NCBI GenBank assembly: GCA_963769765.1 | Contig: CAVYNA010000003.1 | Span: 547,771 to 611,770, forward strand | From: Bog-756 sp963769765 | Lineage (GTDB): Bacteria > Actinomycetota > Acidimicrobiia > Acidimicrobiales > RAAP-2 | Reading direction: 5' to 3' | DNA length: 64,000 bases | In this document: piece after piece, positions 24,685 through 33,712 of the stretch | Layout of the letters: each line of letters opens with the position of its first letter | Position numbering within the stretch: the stretch's first letter is position 1 | The notes under the pieces: generated by a model | Seen by the model: the letters and a program-made list of their open reading frames with translations, nothing else | What the model was told of the DNA's origin: nothing | Database searches by the model: none | Made by a program: the position numbers and the translations under genes

Positions 24685-25731
24685 TTGACCGAGCAGCCCA
24701 AGACCTCCGACGGATTCGGTTCGACCCCGGACGCCCGTGCGTACGTCGACCCCGAACGGTACGAGGCGGAACGTCGGGCGATCTTCGACCGTGAGTGGAT
24801 CGCGCTCGGAGACGCGGCCCGCCTCGCCGAGCCCGGGGCGTACCTCGCCGTCGCAGTGGCGGGCTTCCCGATCGTGGTGGTCAACGACGATGGTCACCTG
24901 CGCGGCTACCACAACGTCTGCCGGCACCGTGCAGGGCCGCTCGTCTGGGACGGGGAAGGACGGTGCCGTTCCTTCGTCTGCCGCTACCACGGGTGGGCGT
25001 ACGACCTCGACGGCTCCCTGCGCTCGGCCCGGGACTTCGGCGCTGACCCCGATCCGGCACAGTTCTCGCTGCACCCCGTCGCCGTCGAGACATGGCGCGG
25101 CCTGCTCTTCGTGCACCTCGGTCCGGCTCCGACGCCGCTCGCCGTGTGGCTCGGCGCCGTCGCCGAGCTCTGCGAGGCCTACGAGATGGAGTCCTTCACG
25201 CCCTCCCACCGCTCGGGCCACGACCTCGCAGTGAACTGGAAGGTCTACGCGGAGAACTACCAGGAGGGCTACCACATCCCCCTCGTCCATCCCGGTCTCA
25301 ACCGCCAGGTCGACGCCGGGCGCTACCGGGTCGAGGTAAGGGGTCCGGCCGCCGTGCACTCGGCGCCGACCCGCGACGGATCGGTCACGACCGGTGCCTG
25401 GCTGTGGCGTTTCCCGGGGTTCGCGCTCAACCTCTACGAGACGGGGATGTGCCTCGAGAGCTACTGGCCGACCGGACCCGCCCGGACCCGTGTCGAGTAC
25501 ACCTTCTTCTTCGCACCCGGAACGACCGAGAGCGAGGCGCGTGCGGCGGTCAACAGCTCGGTCGCGGTGCTCGAGGAGGACCGGGTCATCTGCGAGGCGG
25601 TCCAGCGCAATCTCGAAGCCGGCATCCACGGATGCGGAGTGGTGAGTCCGCGACACGAGGACGGAGTCGCCCTCGTCGCGGCGCTCGTCGACGAAGCGCT
25701 CGCGACGTCGTCGCCGATCAGGCCGAGATGA
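24685..25731 (+). CDS. Rieske non-heme iron oxygenase, alpha subunit
   Basis: A 348-residue ring-hydroxylating oxygenase component. The Rieske cluster ligands are Cys79-x-His81 (NVCRHRAG) and Cys99-x2-His102 (VCRYHGW). The mononuclear iron site follows in NYQEGYHIPLVHPG with its two His. It uses electrons from a reductase/ferredoxin and O2 to hydroxylate or demethylate a substrate. It starts at TTG with GGAGAGGAG four bases before. It overlaps the convergent LLM gene by 14 bases. No dedicated reductase lies adjacent; the ferredoxin at 28.9 kb could be shared. Confidence 0.93.
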   Translation: MTEQPKTSDGFGSTPDARAYVDPERYEAERRAIFDREWIALGDAARLAEPGAYLAVAVAGFPIVVVNDDGHLRGYHNVCRHRAGPLVWDGEGRCRSFVCRYHGWAYDLDGSLRSARDFGADPDPAQFSLHPVAVETWRGLLFVHLGPAPTPLAVWLGAVAELCEAYEMESFTPSHRSGHDLAVNWKVYAENYQEGYHIPLVHPGLNRQVDAGRYRVEVRGPAAVHSAPTRDGSVTTGAWLWRFPGFALNLYETGMCLESYWPTGPARTRVEYTFFFAPGTTESEARAAVNSSVAVLEEDRVICEAVQRNLEAGIHGCGVVSPRHEDGVALVAALVDEALATSSPIRPR

Positions 25732-26557
25732 ACGACGAGGCGAAGGCGCGGATCGCGTCGAGCGCTTCTGCGGTCCGGCGCCACGGGCGCACGAAGACCC
25801 GGTCGACCCCAGCTGCCGCGTAGCGCTCGACGTCGGCGGAAGACGTGACCTCTCCACCGATGGTCACCTCCGTGCGGCCGTCTCGGCCCGCGGCGGCACG
25901 GAGCTCGGCGAGGCGGGCGACCGCCGCCGGGATGTCCAGGAGCGTGTGGTTCATCGGCACCCACCCGTCGCCGACGGTCGCGGCGCGGCGGAGCGCGGCC
26001 GCGCCGTCTCCGCCGATGTGCAGGCGAGGACCGGGCCGTTGGACCGGCTTGGGCTCGAACTTGACCGCGGCGAAATCGAAGTACTTCCCGTGGTGCTCGA
26101 TGACCTCTTCGGACCAGAGGCGCCGGCAGACCTCGATGCACTCGTCGACTCGCGCGCCTCGGGTGTCGAAGTCGAGACCGACCGCATCCCACTCGGCGCG
26201 CAGCCAGCTCGCACCGATGCCGAGGTCGAGCCGACCGCCCGACAAGATGTCGAGGGTGGCGGCCGCGCGGGCGGTCACGAAGGGGTGACGGAGGCCGATG
26301 TTGTAGACCTGGGTGCCGAAGCGGATGCGGTCGGTGCGCGCCGCGAGGAACGCCAGGTACACGAGGGCGTCGAAGACGGGGGTCTCCGGTGGGATCGGCG
26401 GATGGTCGGCGCCGGCGAAGGGGCTCCCGCCCATGTCGACGGGGAGGACAAGGTGCTCGGGGATCCAGACCGAGTCGAAGCCGAGCCGGTCGGCCTCCTC
26501 GGTCACCGCGACCCATGCCGTCGGGTTGAGCGTGCCGAGGGAGATCGCGTACTTCAT
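25718..26557 (-). CDS. LLM-class (F420-dependent-type) oxidoreductase
   Basis: A 279-residue TIM-barrel flavin or F420 oxidoreductase of the luciferase-like family. Markers are AISLGTLNPTAWVAV, the GFDSVWIPEHL strand, RIRFGTQVYNIGLRHP, LDILSGGRLDLGIGASW, and GPRLHIGGDGAAALRRAA near the phosphate-binding loop. F420 use is typical in actinobacteria but not proven by sequence. The start is ATG at 26557 (MKYAISLG) with weak upstream signal. It is convergent with the Rieske gene and divergent from an SDR, fitting a catabolic cluster. Confidence 0.92.
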   Translation of the reverse strand: MKYAISLGTLNPTAWVAVTEEADRLGFDSVWIPEHLVLPVDMGGSPFAGADHPPIPPETPVFDALVYLAFLAARTDRIRFGTQVYNIGLRHPFVTARAAATLDILSGGRLDLGIGASWLRAEWDAVGLDFDTRGARVDECIEVCRRLWSEEVIEHHGKYFDFAAVKFEPKPVQRPGPRLHIGGDGAAALRRAATVGDGWVPMNHTLLDIPAAVARLAELRAAAGRDGRTEVTIGGEVTSSADVERYAAAGVDRVFVRPWRRTAEALDAIRAFASSFISA

Positions 26558-26735
26558 CGTCCACCTGTCTGTCAGCCCGACATGGCGCCGAGCACGGAGC
26601 GGATCGCCGGCGGCGCGGCCCGGCTGATCCTAACGGCGGCGAACGGGCTGGGTATCGTGAGGCCGTCGCCGCGCAGCGGGCGGTGCGGAGGAAGGGCGCG
26701 GTCCATTCCGGACCGCGGTGGCACGGGAGACGGCC

Positions 26736-27638
26736 ATGGGCTACCTCGAAGAACGAGCCGGGCTCGAGGGAAAGGTCGCGGTCATCTTCGGTGGCGGCGG
26801 AGGACTCGGCCGCGCGTGCGCAGTCGACCTCGGGGGCGCCGGCGTCAAGCTCGCGCTCAACGACCGCAACGAGGATCTTCTGGAGGAGACCGCAGGCTGG
26901 CTCCGCCGCGACGGGGTCGGAGTCACCACCTCCGCGTTCGACGGGCGCGACCCCGACGCGCAACAGCGGTTCTTCGAGGAGGTCGACGAGGTGTTCGGCG
27001 GGCTCGACATCCTCATCAATGTCATCGGCGGGACCTTCCCGCAGGCCTTCGTCGACTCCACCCCGCGGGGATGGGACGCGCTCATCCGCACCAACTTCAC
27101 CTGGTTGCTCAGTTCCATCCAGTTCGCCGTCCCGAGGATGAAGGCACGGGGCGGCGGGAGCGTCATCCAGCTCACCTCCATCGAAGGACACCGGGCCGCC
27201 CCGGGCCACGCGGTCTACTCGGCGATGAAGTCGGCCGTCACCAACCTGAGTCGGACCCTCGCGGTCGAGCTCGGCCCCGATCGGATCCGGATCAACACGA
27301 TCGCCCCCGACTTCGTCCCGACCGAGGGACTGGCGGCGATGGAGACCACGCTGGTCATGGACGGCGACGATCCGCGCGCGGCGCTCGCGGACCGCATCTC
27401 GATCCCGATGGGACGGCGGGGTGAGTACCCGGACGTCGGCGGGTGCGCACTCTTCCTCGCCTCGGACCTCTCGCGTTTCGTGACGGGCACCACGCTCCAC
27501 CCCGACGGTGGCGCCTGGGCCTCCTCGGGTTGGTACAACTGGCCCGACGCCGGCTGGTCCACCGGGGCGCCACCTTCGGTCGTCGAGTCCTATGTCTCCG
27601 ACGACCAACCGGGCGACCCGGACCGCAGTGTCGACTGA
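26736..27638 (+). CDS. Short-chain dehydrogenase/reductase
   Basis: A 300-residue NAD(P)-dependent oxidoreductase. The cofactor loop is VIFGGGGGLGRACA, the NxxG-type strand is DILINVIGG, and the active site is YSAMKSAVTNLSR with catalytic Tyr and Lys; a Ser sits in QLTSIEGH. The C-terminal 40 residues beyond the core are Trp/Gly-rich (WASSGWYNWPDAGW). I chose the ATG at 26736 with GGGAGA seven bases upstream; a GTG at 26718 is an alternative. It runs toward the P450 gene 127 bases further, and may be part of the same pathway. Confidence 0.92.
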   Translation: MGYLEERAGLEGKVAVIFGGGGGLGRACAVDLGGAGVKLALNDRNEDLLEETAGWLRRDGVGVTTSAFDGRDPDAQQRFFEEVDEVFGGLDILINVIGGTFPQAFVDSTPRGWDALIRTNFTWLLSSIQFAVPRMKARGGGSVIQLTSIEGHRAAPGHAVYSAMKSAVTNLSRTLAVELGPDRIRINTIAPDFVPTEGLAAMETTLVMDGDDPRAALADRISIPMGRRGEYPDVGGCALFLASDLSRFVTGTTLHPDGGAWASSGWYNWPDAGWSTGAPPSVVESYVSDDQPGDPDRSVD

Positions 27639-27707
27639 GACCGGACCGGCTCCACTTCCGGCCGACGGCGACCTGTCCTGTCGCCGGATCTCACGGCTCG
27701 GGCGGGC

Positions 27708-27713
27708 TACGAT
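27708..27713 (+). promoter_or_regulatory. -10 element of the P450 operon
   Basis: TACGAT lies directly upstream of a palindromic operator. With it as -10, transcription would begin inside the operator, about 45 bases before the P450 ATG. A -35 is not clear. Confidence 0.45.
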
Positions 27714-27714
27714 T

Positions 27715-27728
27715 CAAACGAGCGTTTG
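27715..27728. promoter_or_regulatory. Perfect palindromic operator, CAAACGAGCGTTTG
   Basis: A 6-2-6 perfect inverted repeat sits 1 base after the -10 hexamer and 38 bases before the P450 gene. Its shape (CAAACG nn CGTTTG) resembles sites of TetR-family repressors that control lipid, sterol and acyl-CoA catabolism in actinobacteria. No TetR gene occurs in this window, so the repressor is elsewhere. The position over the transcription start fits repression. Confidence 0.6.
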
Positions 27729-27765
27729 TTCGTCCGGCGACGCCGGTCCAGCACGAGGGGGACGG

Positions 27766-28950
27766 ATGTCCGACACCGCCGAGGTCGACCTGAGCGATCT
27801 GCTCTTCTCCCAGGCGGCGGCCGACCAGCCGCACGCGGCCTACGCCCACCTGCGCACCACCTGCCCCGTCGCGAAGACATCGCTCGCGGACGTGCCCCAG
27901 GTGTTCATCTCACGCTACGAAGACGTCGTCTTCGCGCTCCGCCATCCCGAGATCTTCAGCTCGTCCGGGGGGACCGTGGGCATCGGCGAGCAGCCGCTCA
28001 TCCCGGTGGAGGTCGATCCCCCGCGACACACCGCCTACCGCCGTCTCCTCAACCCCCAGTTCGTCCCGCGCGAGATCGAGCGCCTCGAACCCGCCATCCG
28101 CGCGTTGGTCGGCGATCTGATCGACGCCTTCGTCGAACGCGGATCGTGCGACTTCCACGACGAATTCTCGACGCCCTTGCCGTCGGGGATCTTCCTCGCG
28201 CTCATGGGGTTGCCCAGCTCGGACCTCCCGATGTTCCTCCAGTGGCGGGATGACAGCATCCGACCGGCGGTGGAGCCTGGCGACTTCGAAGGCGCCGAGC
28301 GCATCCGGGCTGCCACCGCGGCGTCGATCAGCGAGTACTTCCGCTCGGCGATCGAGGAGCGTCGCCGCAACCCCGACGACACCCTGCTCTCCTCGATCGT
28401 CCATGCATGCATCGACGATGAGCCCCTCACCGAGGTCGAGCTCCTCGGCATGTCGCACCTCCTGCTACTCGGCGGACTCGACACCGTGACGGCGACCCTC
28501 GACTGCATGATCGCCCATCTCGCCGAACGTCCCGACGAGCGCCAGCGCCTCGTCGCGGACCCGGCGAACATCCCGGGTGCGGTCGAGGAGCTCCTCCGGT
28601 GGCTGACACCGGTGATGGTGGTCCCACGGATCGTCATCGAAGAGACCGAGCTCGGCGGGGTTGCGCTCGCCGCCGGCGACCGGGTCCTGCTCGTGCTCGG
28701 TGCCGCCAACGGGGACGACGAGTTCGGCTCCGAAGTCGATCTCGCACGCACGCCGAACCGGCACGTCGCCTTCGGGGCGGGAAACCACCTCTGCCTCGGC
28801 GCCCACCTTGCGCGGCTCGAGCTGCGCGTCGCGCTCGAAGAGTTCCACCGGCGCATCCCCGACTACCGGATCGCAGACGGCGCGGAGGTGCACTTCTCGC
28901 CGGGGATCCGCCAGGCCGACCATCTGCCGATCGTCTTCGACGCCGGGTGA
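27766..28950 (+). CDS. Cytochrome P450
   Basis: A 394-residue P450 monooxygenase. The I-helix motif is LLLGGLDTVT, the ExxR pair is in EELLRW, and the heme loop is FGAGNHLCLGAHLAR with the axial Cys343. It hydroxylates a hydrophobic substrate using O2 and two electrons from a ferredoxin, here the gene directly behind it with a GTGA overlap. The start is ATG at 27766 after GAGGGG. A palindromic operator covers the promoter. The substrate is not identifiable, but the neighbouring acyl-CoA ligase, SDR and ECH genes suggest a lipid, terpenoid or steroid. Confidence 0.96.
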   Translation: MSDTAEVDLSDLLFSQAAADQPHAAYAHLRTTCPVAKTSLADVPQVFISRYEDVVFALRHPEIFSSSGGTVGIGEQPLIPVEVDPPRHTAYRRLLNPQFVPREIERLEPAIRALVGDLIDAFVERGSCDFHDEFSTPLPSGIFLALMGLPSSDLPMFLQWRDDSIRPAVEPGDFEGAERIRAATAASISEYFRSAIEERRRNPDDTLLSSIVHACIDDEPLTEVELLGMSHLLLLGGLDTVTATLDCMIAHLAERPDERQRLVADPANIPGAVEELLRWLTPVMVVPRIVIEETELGGVALAAGDRVLLVLGAANGDDEFGSEVDLARTPNRHVAFGAGNHLCLGAHLARLELRVALEEFHRRIPDYRIADGAEVHFSPGIRQADHLPIVFDAG

Positions 28951-29162
28951 GCGCATCCGGATCGGAGCTCCGGGTCACGATCGACCGCGAGCGTTGCATG
29001 GGCTCGGGAAACTGCTCCTACTGGGCACCCGGCGTCTTCGACCTCGACGACGACGGCATCGCGGTGCTGGTCGGCGAGACCGACGGGCACGCAGAGGAGA
29101 TCCGGCTGGCAGCCGAGGGGTGCCCTACCCGGGCGATCAGCGTGGCCGCGACGGACGGTTGA
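28947..29162 (+). CDS. Ferredoxin, 3Fe-4S type, P450 partner
   Basis: A 71-residue ferredoxin. The cluster ligands are CMGSGNC (C-x2-S-x2-C, where a 4Fe-4S ferredoxin would have a fourth Cys or His) and a distant CP in AAEGCPTRAIS, giving three cysteines, so a [3Fe-4S] cluster. Such ferredoxins feed electrons to P450s. The GTG overlaps the P450 stop (GTGA), so the two are translated together. Typical length for the group. The 4Fe-4S alternative is unlikely with only three Cys. Confidence 0.93.
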   Translation: MSASGSELRVTIDRERCMGSGNCSYWAPGVFDLDDDGIAVLVGETDGHAEEIRLAAEGCPTRAISVAATDG

Positions 29163-29275
29163 GGGAGCGGGCGGTCCCTCGGGACGTCAGCCCGGAGATG
29201 AGCTCGCCGAGCTCGCGGCGTTCTCGAAGGCGCTGAAACTCACCACGTCCGACGGGGACGGTGTCGGAACGGACA

Positions 29276-30152
29276 TCAGAGCCGCGCGTCCACCGACATC
29301 GACTCGGCCGTCCCCCCAGGGGCGAACGCGCGGATCATCCCCTCTTGTCCGAACGACGCGAGCAGCGCGCCCTGCTCGGTGAAGATCTGCCCGCGGACAT
29401 ACGACATGCCGGCACCGACGATAGGTGCTCTCGTGGTGGTAGAGGAGCCATCCCTCCCATTCCACCGGCTCGTGGAAATCGATCGTGATGCCCATCACCG
29501 CGGTCGACACCGTCTCGTGCGCCATCGAGGTCCCGAGCCCGGCATGCCCGCGCATGGTCGCGGAGATCGAGAGGTGGCCGGTGAAATGGCTGAGCAACGC
29601 CTTGGCCAGGTCCGGTCGCGTCGGAACCGGTTCGTAGTGCAACCACACGTCGAGGACCGGCGGTCCGACCTCGTCGGGGTCGTTCGGATCGGCGACGCCG
29701 ACGATCCGGAGCTCGCGGCCGAGCATCGGCATCTCGACGTGGATCGCGTCGGCCGGACTCCCGACGTCGGGCATGGCCGCACCGTGCCGGACCACGTCGT
29801 CCTGGATGACGTCCGCGAGCACGGTGATCGTCGCGCATCGGCGGTCGCCCTGGCCCGCCGAGACGATCGCACTGGTGATCGAGCGGCCCCGGTGGACTTC
29901 CTCGACGTCGAACCAGAGCGGGCGGAGGTCGTCGACGGCCCGGGTGAAAAGCGCATGTGCAGAGCGCACGGAGTAGTCGGGGAAGGTCTTCGACGTCGCA
30001 ACGATCGCCTGGCCGAGCAGCTGGCTCCCGTCGACCACCCGGCGCTCACCGCCATCGCTGTCGCCGACGAAGCGCCCGTCGTCGCCACGTTCGACGTCGA
30101 AGATCGCGAGCATTCGTCCAACGTTCGACCCCGTGCCGTCCGGTGGGCTCAT
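29276..30152 (-). pseudogene. tesB: TesB-type acyl-CoA thioesterase with one frameshift
   Basis: The gene encodes a two-HotDog acyl-CoA thioesterase (SQLLGQAIVATSKTFPDYS, then RSAHALFTRAVDD; second domain SAHETV-like AHETVSTAVMGITIDFHEP). The frame runs normally until WLLYHHESTY and then breaks: one extra C (plus-strand G near 29420) is needed to be removed to continue with VGAGMSYVRGQIFTEQG and on to a stop at 29276-29278. The restored C terminus is exactly what the family shows. Start ATG 30152 overlaps the DUF427 gene stop as ATGA. It is either a recent inactivating indel or a sequencing error. Confidence 0.82.
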
Positions 30153-30538
30153 CGCCCGGACACCGGGGGGTCGGCGGCACCCACGGCCACGTCGACGACG
30201 TCCTGGTAGAAGGCCACGTAGCCGGCGATGCGCGCGACCTGCTGATATGGCTCCTCGTAGCTCCACGCGAGCACCTCCCGGTCCGCGTGCGAGAGCTTCC
30301 GGTACGTGGCAGTCCCCTTGAATGGGCACCGACTCGTGCGACCGTCCGGTTCGAAGAGGTCGAGGCGGACGTCCACGGGTGGGAAGTAGAACACGAGGCC
30401 GTGGTCCTGCTCGTCGACGAGGAGGCACCCGGTGCTCTCCGCAAGCACCATGCCACCGAAGGTCGCGGTCACCCGGTTGCGTCGGGCGAGGAGGTCGACC
30501 CGGTAGTCGGGACGCTCCACGTAGCCCGACTCCTCCAT
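30149..30538 (-). CDS. DUF427 domain protein
   Basis: A 129-residue protein that is one DUF427 domain: RVTATFGGMVLAESTGCLLV, VFYFPPVDVRLDLFEPDG, RCPFKGTATYRKL and the EEPYQQVARIAGYVAFYQ end. DUF427 proteins are small, actinobacteria-rich and have no proven activity. A GGGAGGGATC site precedes the ATG. The gene overlaps the tesB start by ATGA, so the two form an operon. It diverges from the ABM monooxygenase gene. Confidence 0.9.
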   Translation of the reverse strand: MEESGYVERPDYRVDLLARRNRVTATFGGMVLAESTGCLLVDEQDHGLVFYFPPVDVRLDLFEPDGRTSRCPFKGTATYRKLSHADREVLAWSYEEPYQQVARIAGYVAFYQDVVDVAVGAADPPVSGR

Positions 30539-30643
30539 GATCCCTCCCCGTTCCTCCGGTCGACGTTGCACGAGCATCGTAGTGTTGGCGGCCTGAGCGT
30601 CCGGCCGCCCCGCTGCCGGTCGCCGACGAGGAGGGGAACGCCC

Positions 30644-30946
30644 ATGATCATCGTGGTCGCCACCATGCACGTCGCACCCGAGGACCGCGACCGCTACCTC
30701 GATTCCAAGCGCGCTCAGGTGACGGCCACCCGCGACGAGACCGGCTGCCTCGAGTACGCCTACGCCGCGGACGCCGACGACCCGGGGAAGGTCCGGCTGC
30801 TCGAGCAGTGGGAGTCGATGGCCGACCTCGAGGCCCACCTGGCCGCGCTCCGCAGTGCACCTCCGTCGTCGACTCCCAACGTGGAGGTGCGCTCGACGAA
30901 AGCCGAGCTCTACGACGCGACCCCGGTCACGCCACCATGGACCTGA
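30644..30946 (+). CDS. Antibiotic biosynthesis monooxygenase (ABM)-domain protein
   Basis: A 100-residue ferredoxin-like alpha+beta dimer of the ABM/quinol monooxygenase type (MIIVVATMHVAPEDRDRYL, RDETGCLEYAYAAD, LLEQWESMADLEAHL). It could oxidise a quinol or act as a small ligand-binding protein. A GAGGAGGGG site precedes the ATG. Its stop overlaps the start of the acyl-CoA synthetase gene (ATGG...TGA overlap), so they are translationally linked. Function is family-level. Confidence 0.88.
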   Translation: MIIVVATMHVAPEDRDRYLDSKRAQVTATRDETGCLEYAYAADADDPGKVRLLEQWESMADLEAHLAALRSAPPSSTPNVEVRSTKAELYDATPVTPPWT

Positions 30947-32607
30947 CCGACCAGCCGGCGACCGGGGTCGGGCGTTGGGCATCCCGTCAGGTGCCGGCAG
31001 CGCTCGAGCAGCAGTGGGTGGAAGCCGGGTACTGGGACGACGAGACGCTCGGAACCCGACTCGATCGCGCGCTCTTCGAACATGCAGGACAGTCCTTCGT
31101 GATCCACTCACTCGAGCGCCCGTGGTCGGGCACGTTCGGCGAACTGCGGGAGCGTGCGCAACGGGTCGCGTGGGCGCTCGCCGACCGCGGGGTACGCACC
31201 GGAGACGCCGTCGCGTTCCAACTCCCCAACTGGGTCGAGGCGGCGGTCACGTTCTACGCGGCCTCGTTCCTCGGTGCGGTCGTCGTTCCGATCGTGCACT
31301 TCTACGGTCCGAAAGAGGTCGGATACATCCTTCGGCGTACCGACGTCAAAGTACTCGTGACCGCCGCGGCCTTCGGCCACACCGACTTCCTTGCCGGTCT
31401 CGAGCGCATGGGCGACGCGACGGCGAGCATCCACACGGTCGCCGTCGTCGGTCGCGACGAGGGCCTCCCCGAGGGCACGGTGCCCTTCAGCGTGCTGGAG
31501 AACGGGGTGCGTGCCGTCGACGGACCGGTGATAGTCCCCGCGGATGCACCGGCCCTCGTCGCCTACACCTCGGGGACGACGGCCGACCCGAAAGGGGTCG
31601 TCCATTCGCATCGCACGATCGGTTCGGAGGTCCGCCAGCTCGGCGCGATGAAGGCGAACGGAGGACGTCCCGGCCTCACCGGCGCCCCCGTCGGACACGC
31701 CATGGGGATGCTCGGCGCCCTGCTCATCCCGGTCCTCAACGGCGACCCGGTCCATCTCGTCGACGTCTGGGACCCGCCGCGCCTGCTCGCGATCATGGAC
31801 GAGCACTCGCTCGGGTGCGGGTCCGGTGCGACCTACTTCCTCACCAGCCTGCTCGACCACCCCGATCGGACCGGTCGGCACACCGAGCTCATGCACTTCG
31901 TCGGACTCGGCGGGGCGACCGTTCCGCTCGCAGTCGCCGAACGCGCGACCGCAGAGGGCATCTCGATCGTCCGCATGTACGGCTCGACGGAGCACCCGTC
32001 CATCACCGGAGCGAGGCACGATGACCCCGAGCGCGAGCGCCTCACCACCGACGGCCATCCGCTCGAAGGTGTCGAGATCCGCCTCGTCGACGACGACGGC
32101 CACCCGGTCGGGACCGGTGAGCCCGGGGAGATCTGGTCGCGCGGACCGGACTGCTTCATCGGATACACCGACCCCGTGCTCACTGCGGCGTCGTTCGACG
32201 AGCACGGGTGGTACCGGACCGAAGATGTCGGCGTCCTCGACGAGGCGGGCTGGCTCACCATCACCGACCGCAAGAAGGACGTGATCATCCGAGGTGGCGA
32301 GAACGTGAGCGCGGTCGAAGTCGAAGGAGTGCTCACCGAGATGCCGGAAGTCGCAGAGGCGGCCGCCGTCGCCGCGCCCCACCCGCGCCTCGGCGAACAG
32401 GTCTGCGCGTTCGTCCGCCTCCTTCCCGGCGCGGCGACCGTCGACCTCGGTGCCGTGCAGGCCGCGCTGGCCGACGCCGGTCTCGCCCGCCAGAAATGGC
32501 CCGAGCAGCTGCGCACCGTCGAGGACTTTCCGCGGACCCCGTCGGGAAAGATCAAGAAGGTCGTGCTCCGCCAGCAGCTCCGGGACGAAGCCGGCTCAGC
32601 CGGCTGA
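30937..32607 (+). CDS. AMP-dependent acyl-CoA synthetase
   Basis: A 556-residue adenylate-forming ligase. The P-loop YTSGTTADPKGVVHSH begins at Tyr210, GSTEHPS is A5, the YRTEDVG and TITDRKKDVIIRGGENV motifs mark the hinge, and PSGKIKKVV carries the catalytic Lys. It activates a fatty or cyclic acid to its CoA thioester. The start overlaps the ABM gene, so the pair is coupled. The P450, SDR and enoyl-CoA hydratase nearby suggest a degradation pathway of a hydroxylated lipid. Substrate unknown. Confidence 0.94.
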   Translation: MDLTDQPATGVGRWASRQVPAALEQQWVEAGYWDDETLGTRLDRALFEHAGQSFVIHSLERPWSGTFGELRERAQRVAWALADRGVRTGDAVAFQLPNWVEAAVTFYAASFLGAVVVPIVHFYGPKEVGYILRRTDVKVLVTAAAFGHTDFLAGLERMGDATASIHTVAVVGRDEGLPEGTVPFSVLENGVRAVDGPVIVPADAPALVAYTSGTTADPKGVVHSHRTIGSEVRQLGAMKANGGRPGLTGAPVGHAMGMLGALLIPVLNGDPVHLVDVWDPPRLLAIMDEHSLGCGSGATYFLTSLLDHPDRTGRHTELMHFVGLGGATVPLAVAERATAEGISIVRMYGSTEHPSITGARHDDPERERLTTDGHPLEGVEIRLVDDDGHPVGTGEPGEIWSRGPDCFIGYTDPVLTAASFDEHGWYRTEDVGVLDEAGWLTITDRKKDVIIRGGENVSAVEVEGVLTEMPEVAEAAAVAAPHPRLGEQVCAFVRLLPGAATVDLGAVQAALADAGLARQKWPEQLRTVEDFPRTPSGKIKKVVLRQQLRDEAGSAG

Positions 32608-32615
32608 CCGGTCGT

Positions 32616-33506
32616 TCAGCCCTTTTCCTGTGAGCGCGCCTTCGACTCGGCCGCCATCTGCTTCGCACGCTCGAGGTTTCGCTTGGTCGCGTCACGGGGG
32701 CGGAGCCCCGCGGTGAACGCCTCGCGGATGTACTCCTTCACGTCGGACGCCTGCGTCGCGACCGTGAGCAGGTCGTTGCTCTGCTGGAGGTGGTTGCGCA
32801 GCCCCATCATGTCCCAGGCCCGCCGGATGTTGGCCTTGGCCGCCATCAGCGTGGACAGCGGTGCCTGCGCGACGAGGAAGGCAAGCTCGTTGACCTCGTC
32901 ATCGAGTCGGTCTCTCGGGACGACCCGATTCACGAGGCCCATCTCCTTGGCCTGTTCGGCGGTGAGCTCCTGACCGGTGTACATGTACTCGGACGCACGC
33001 TTGAAGTTCATGAAGAGCCACGGCTCGATGCCCGTCTCCATCGTCGGCATGGCCATGCCCTGCAGCACCGGAAACTGAAAGTAGGCATCCTCCGACGCGA
33101 CGGTCATGTCGGTGAGCAGACCCCAGACCGTGCCACCACCGAGGCAGTAGCCGTGGACCTGGGAGATGGTGACCTTCGGGCAGTCCCACAGCTTGAGGAC
33201 AGGTGCGCCGTAGATGTCCCACTGGCCCTTCCATGGGCTGCCCAGTCGCTCGGTCGACTCGTCGATCTCGCGCATCTCGGTGCCGGGTGAGCCCCGGACC
33301 ACGTGGCCGGCGCTGAAGCCCGGGCCGTTGGCCTTGAGGACCACGACCTTGATGTCGTAGTCGCCGTCGGCGTCGTCGAGGCAGGCGTCGACATCGAAGA
33401 CGAGGGTCGACGACTGGATGTTGGCCTTCTCCTCGTAGTCGAGGATGATCCGTGCGACCGGGCCGTCCTTCTCGTAGATGACCGAGTCCAGCTGTCGGGT
33501 CTCCAT
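32616..33506 (-). CDS. Enoyl-CoA hydratase/isomerase family protein
   Basis: A 296-residue crotonase-fold protein. The oxyanion-hole segments are GPGFSAGHVVRG (residues about 60-72) and HGYCLGGGTVWG. It lacks the classic Glu pair at the usual loop; the position near FPVLQGMAMP contains no obvious Glu, so its reaction may be atypical (isomerisation, hydrolysis or decarboxylation). The C-terminal helix is basic. It converges with the synthetase gene, with 8 bases between. Good upstream GAGCTGGG before the ATG. Confidence 0.86.
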   Translation of the reverse strand: METRQLDSVIYEKDGPVARIILDYEEKANIQSSTLVFDVDACLDDADGDYDIKVVVLKANGPGFSAGHVVRGSPGTEMREIDESTERLGSPWKGQWDIYGAPVLKLWDCPKVTISQVHGYCLGGGTVWGLLTDMTVASEDAYFQFPVLQGMAMPTMETGIEPWLFMNFKRASEYMYTGQELTAEQAKEMGLVNRVVPRDRLDDEVNELAFLVAQAPLSTLMAAKANIRRAWDMMGLRNHLQQSNDLLTVATQASDVKEYIREAFTAGLRPRDATKRNLERAKQMAAESKARSQEKG

Positions 33507-33712
33507 GCCCAGCTCCTGTCCGGAAGCGCCCGCCCAGCGCGACGGACTGTGCTCCGCAAGCTAGCAAAACCGCCTGGTCGCGCCTCGGGTCGCTGGATGC
33601 CCGAAGTGGTGGAGGGCCGCGCGGCCGATCCATTCACGGTCGTCGAGATTCAGGGCCATCTGACCGCGTTTCGCCGGCCGATTGCCGACAGCCCATGTGC
33701 TCTGATCGGGGC

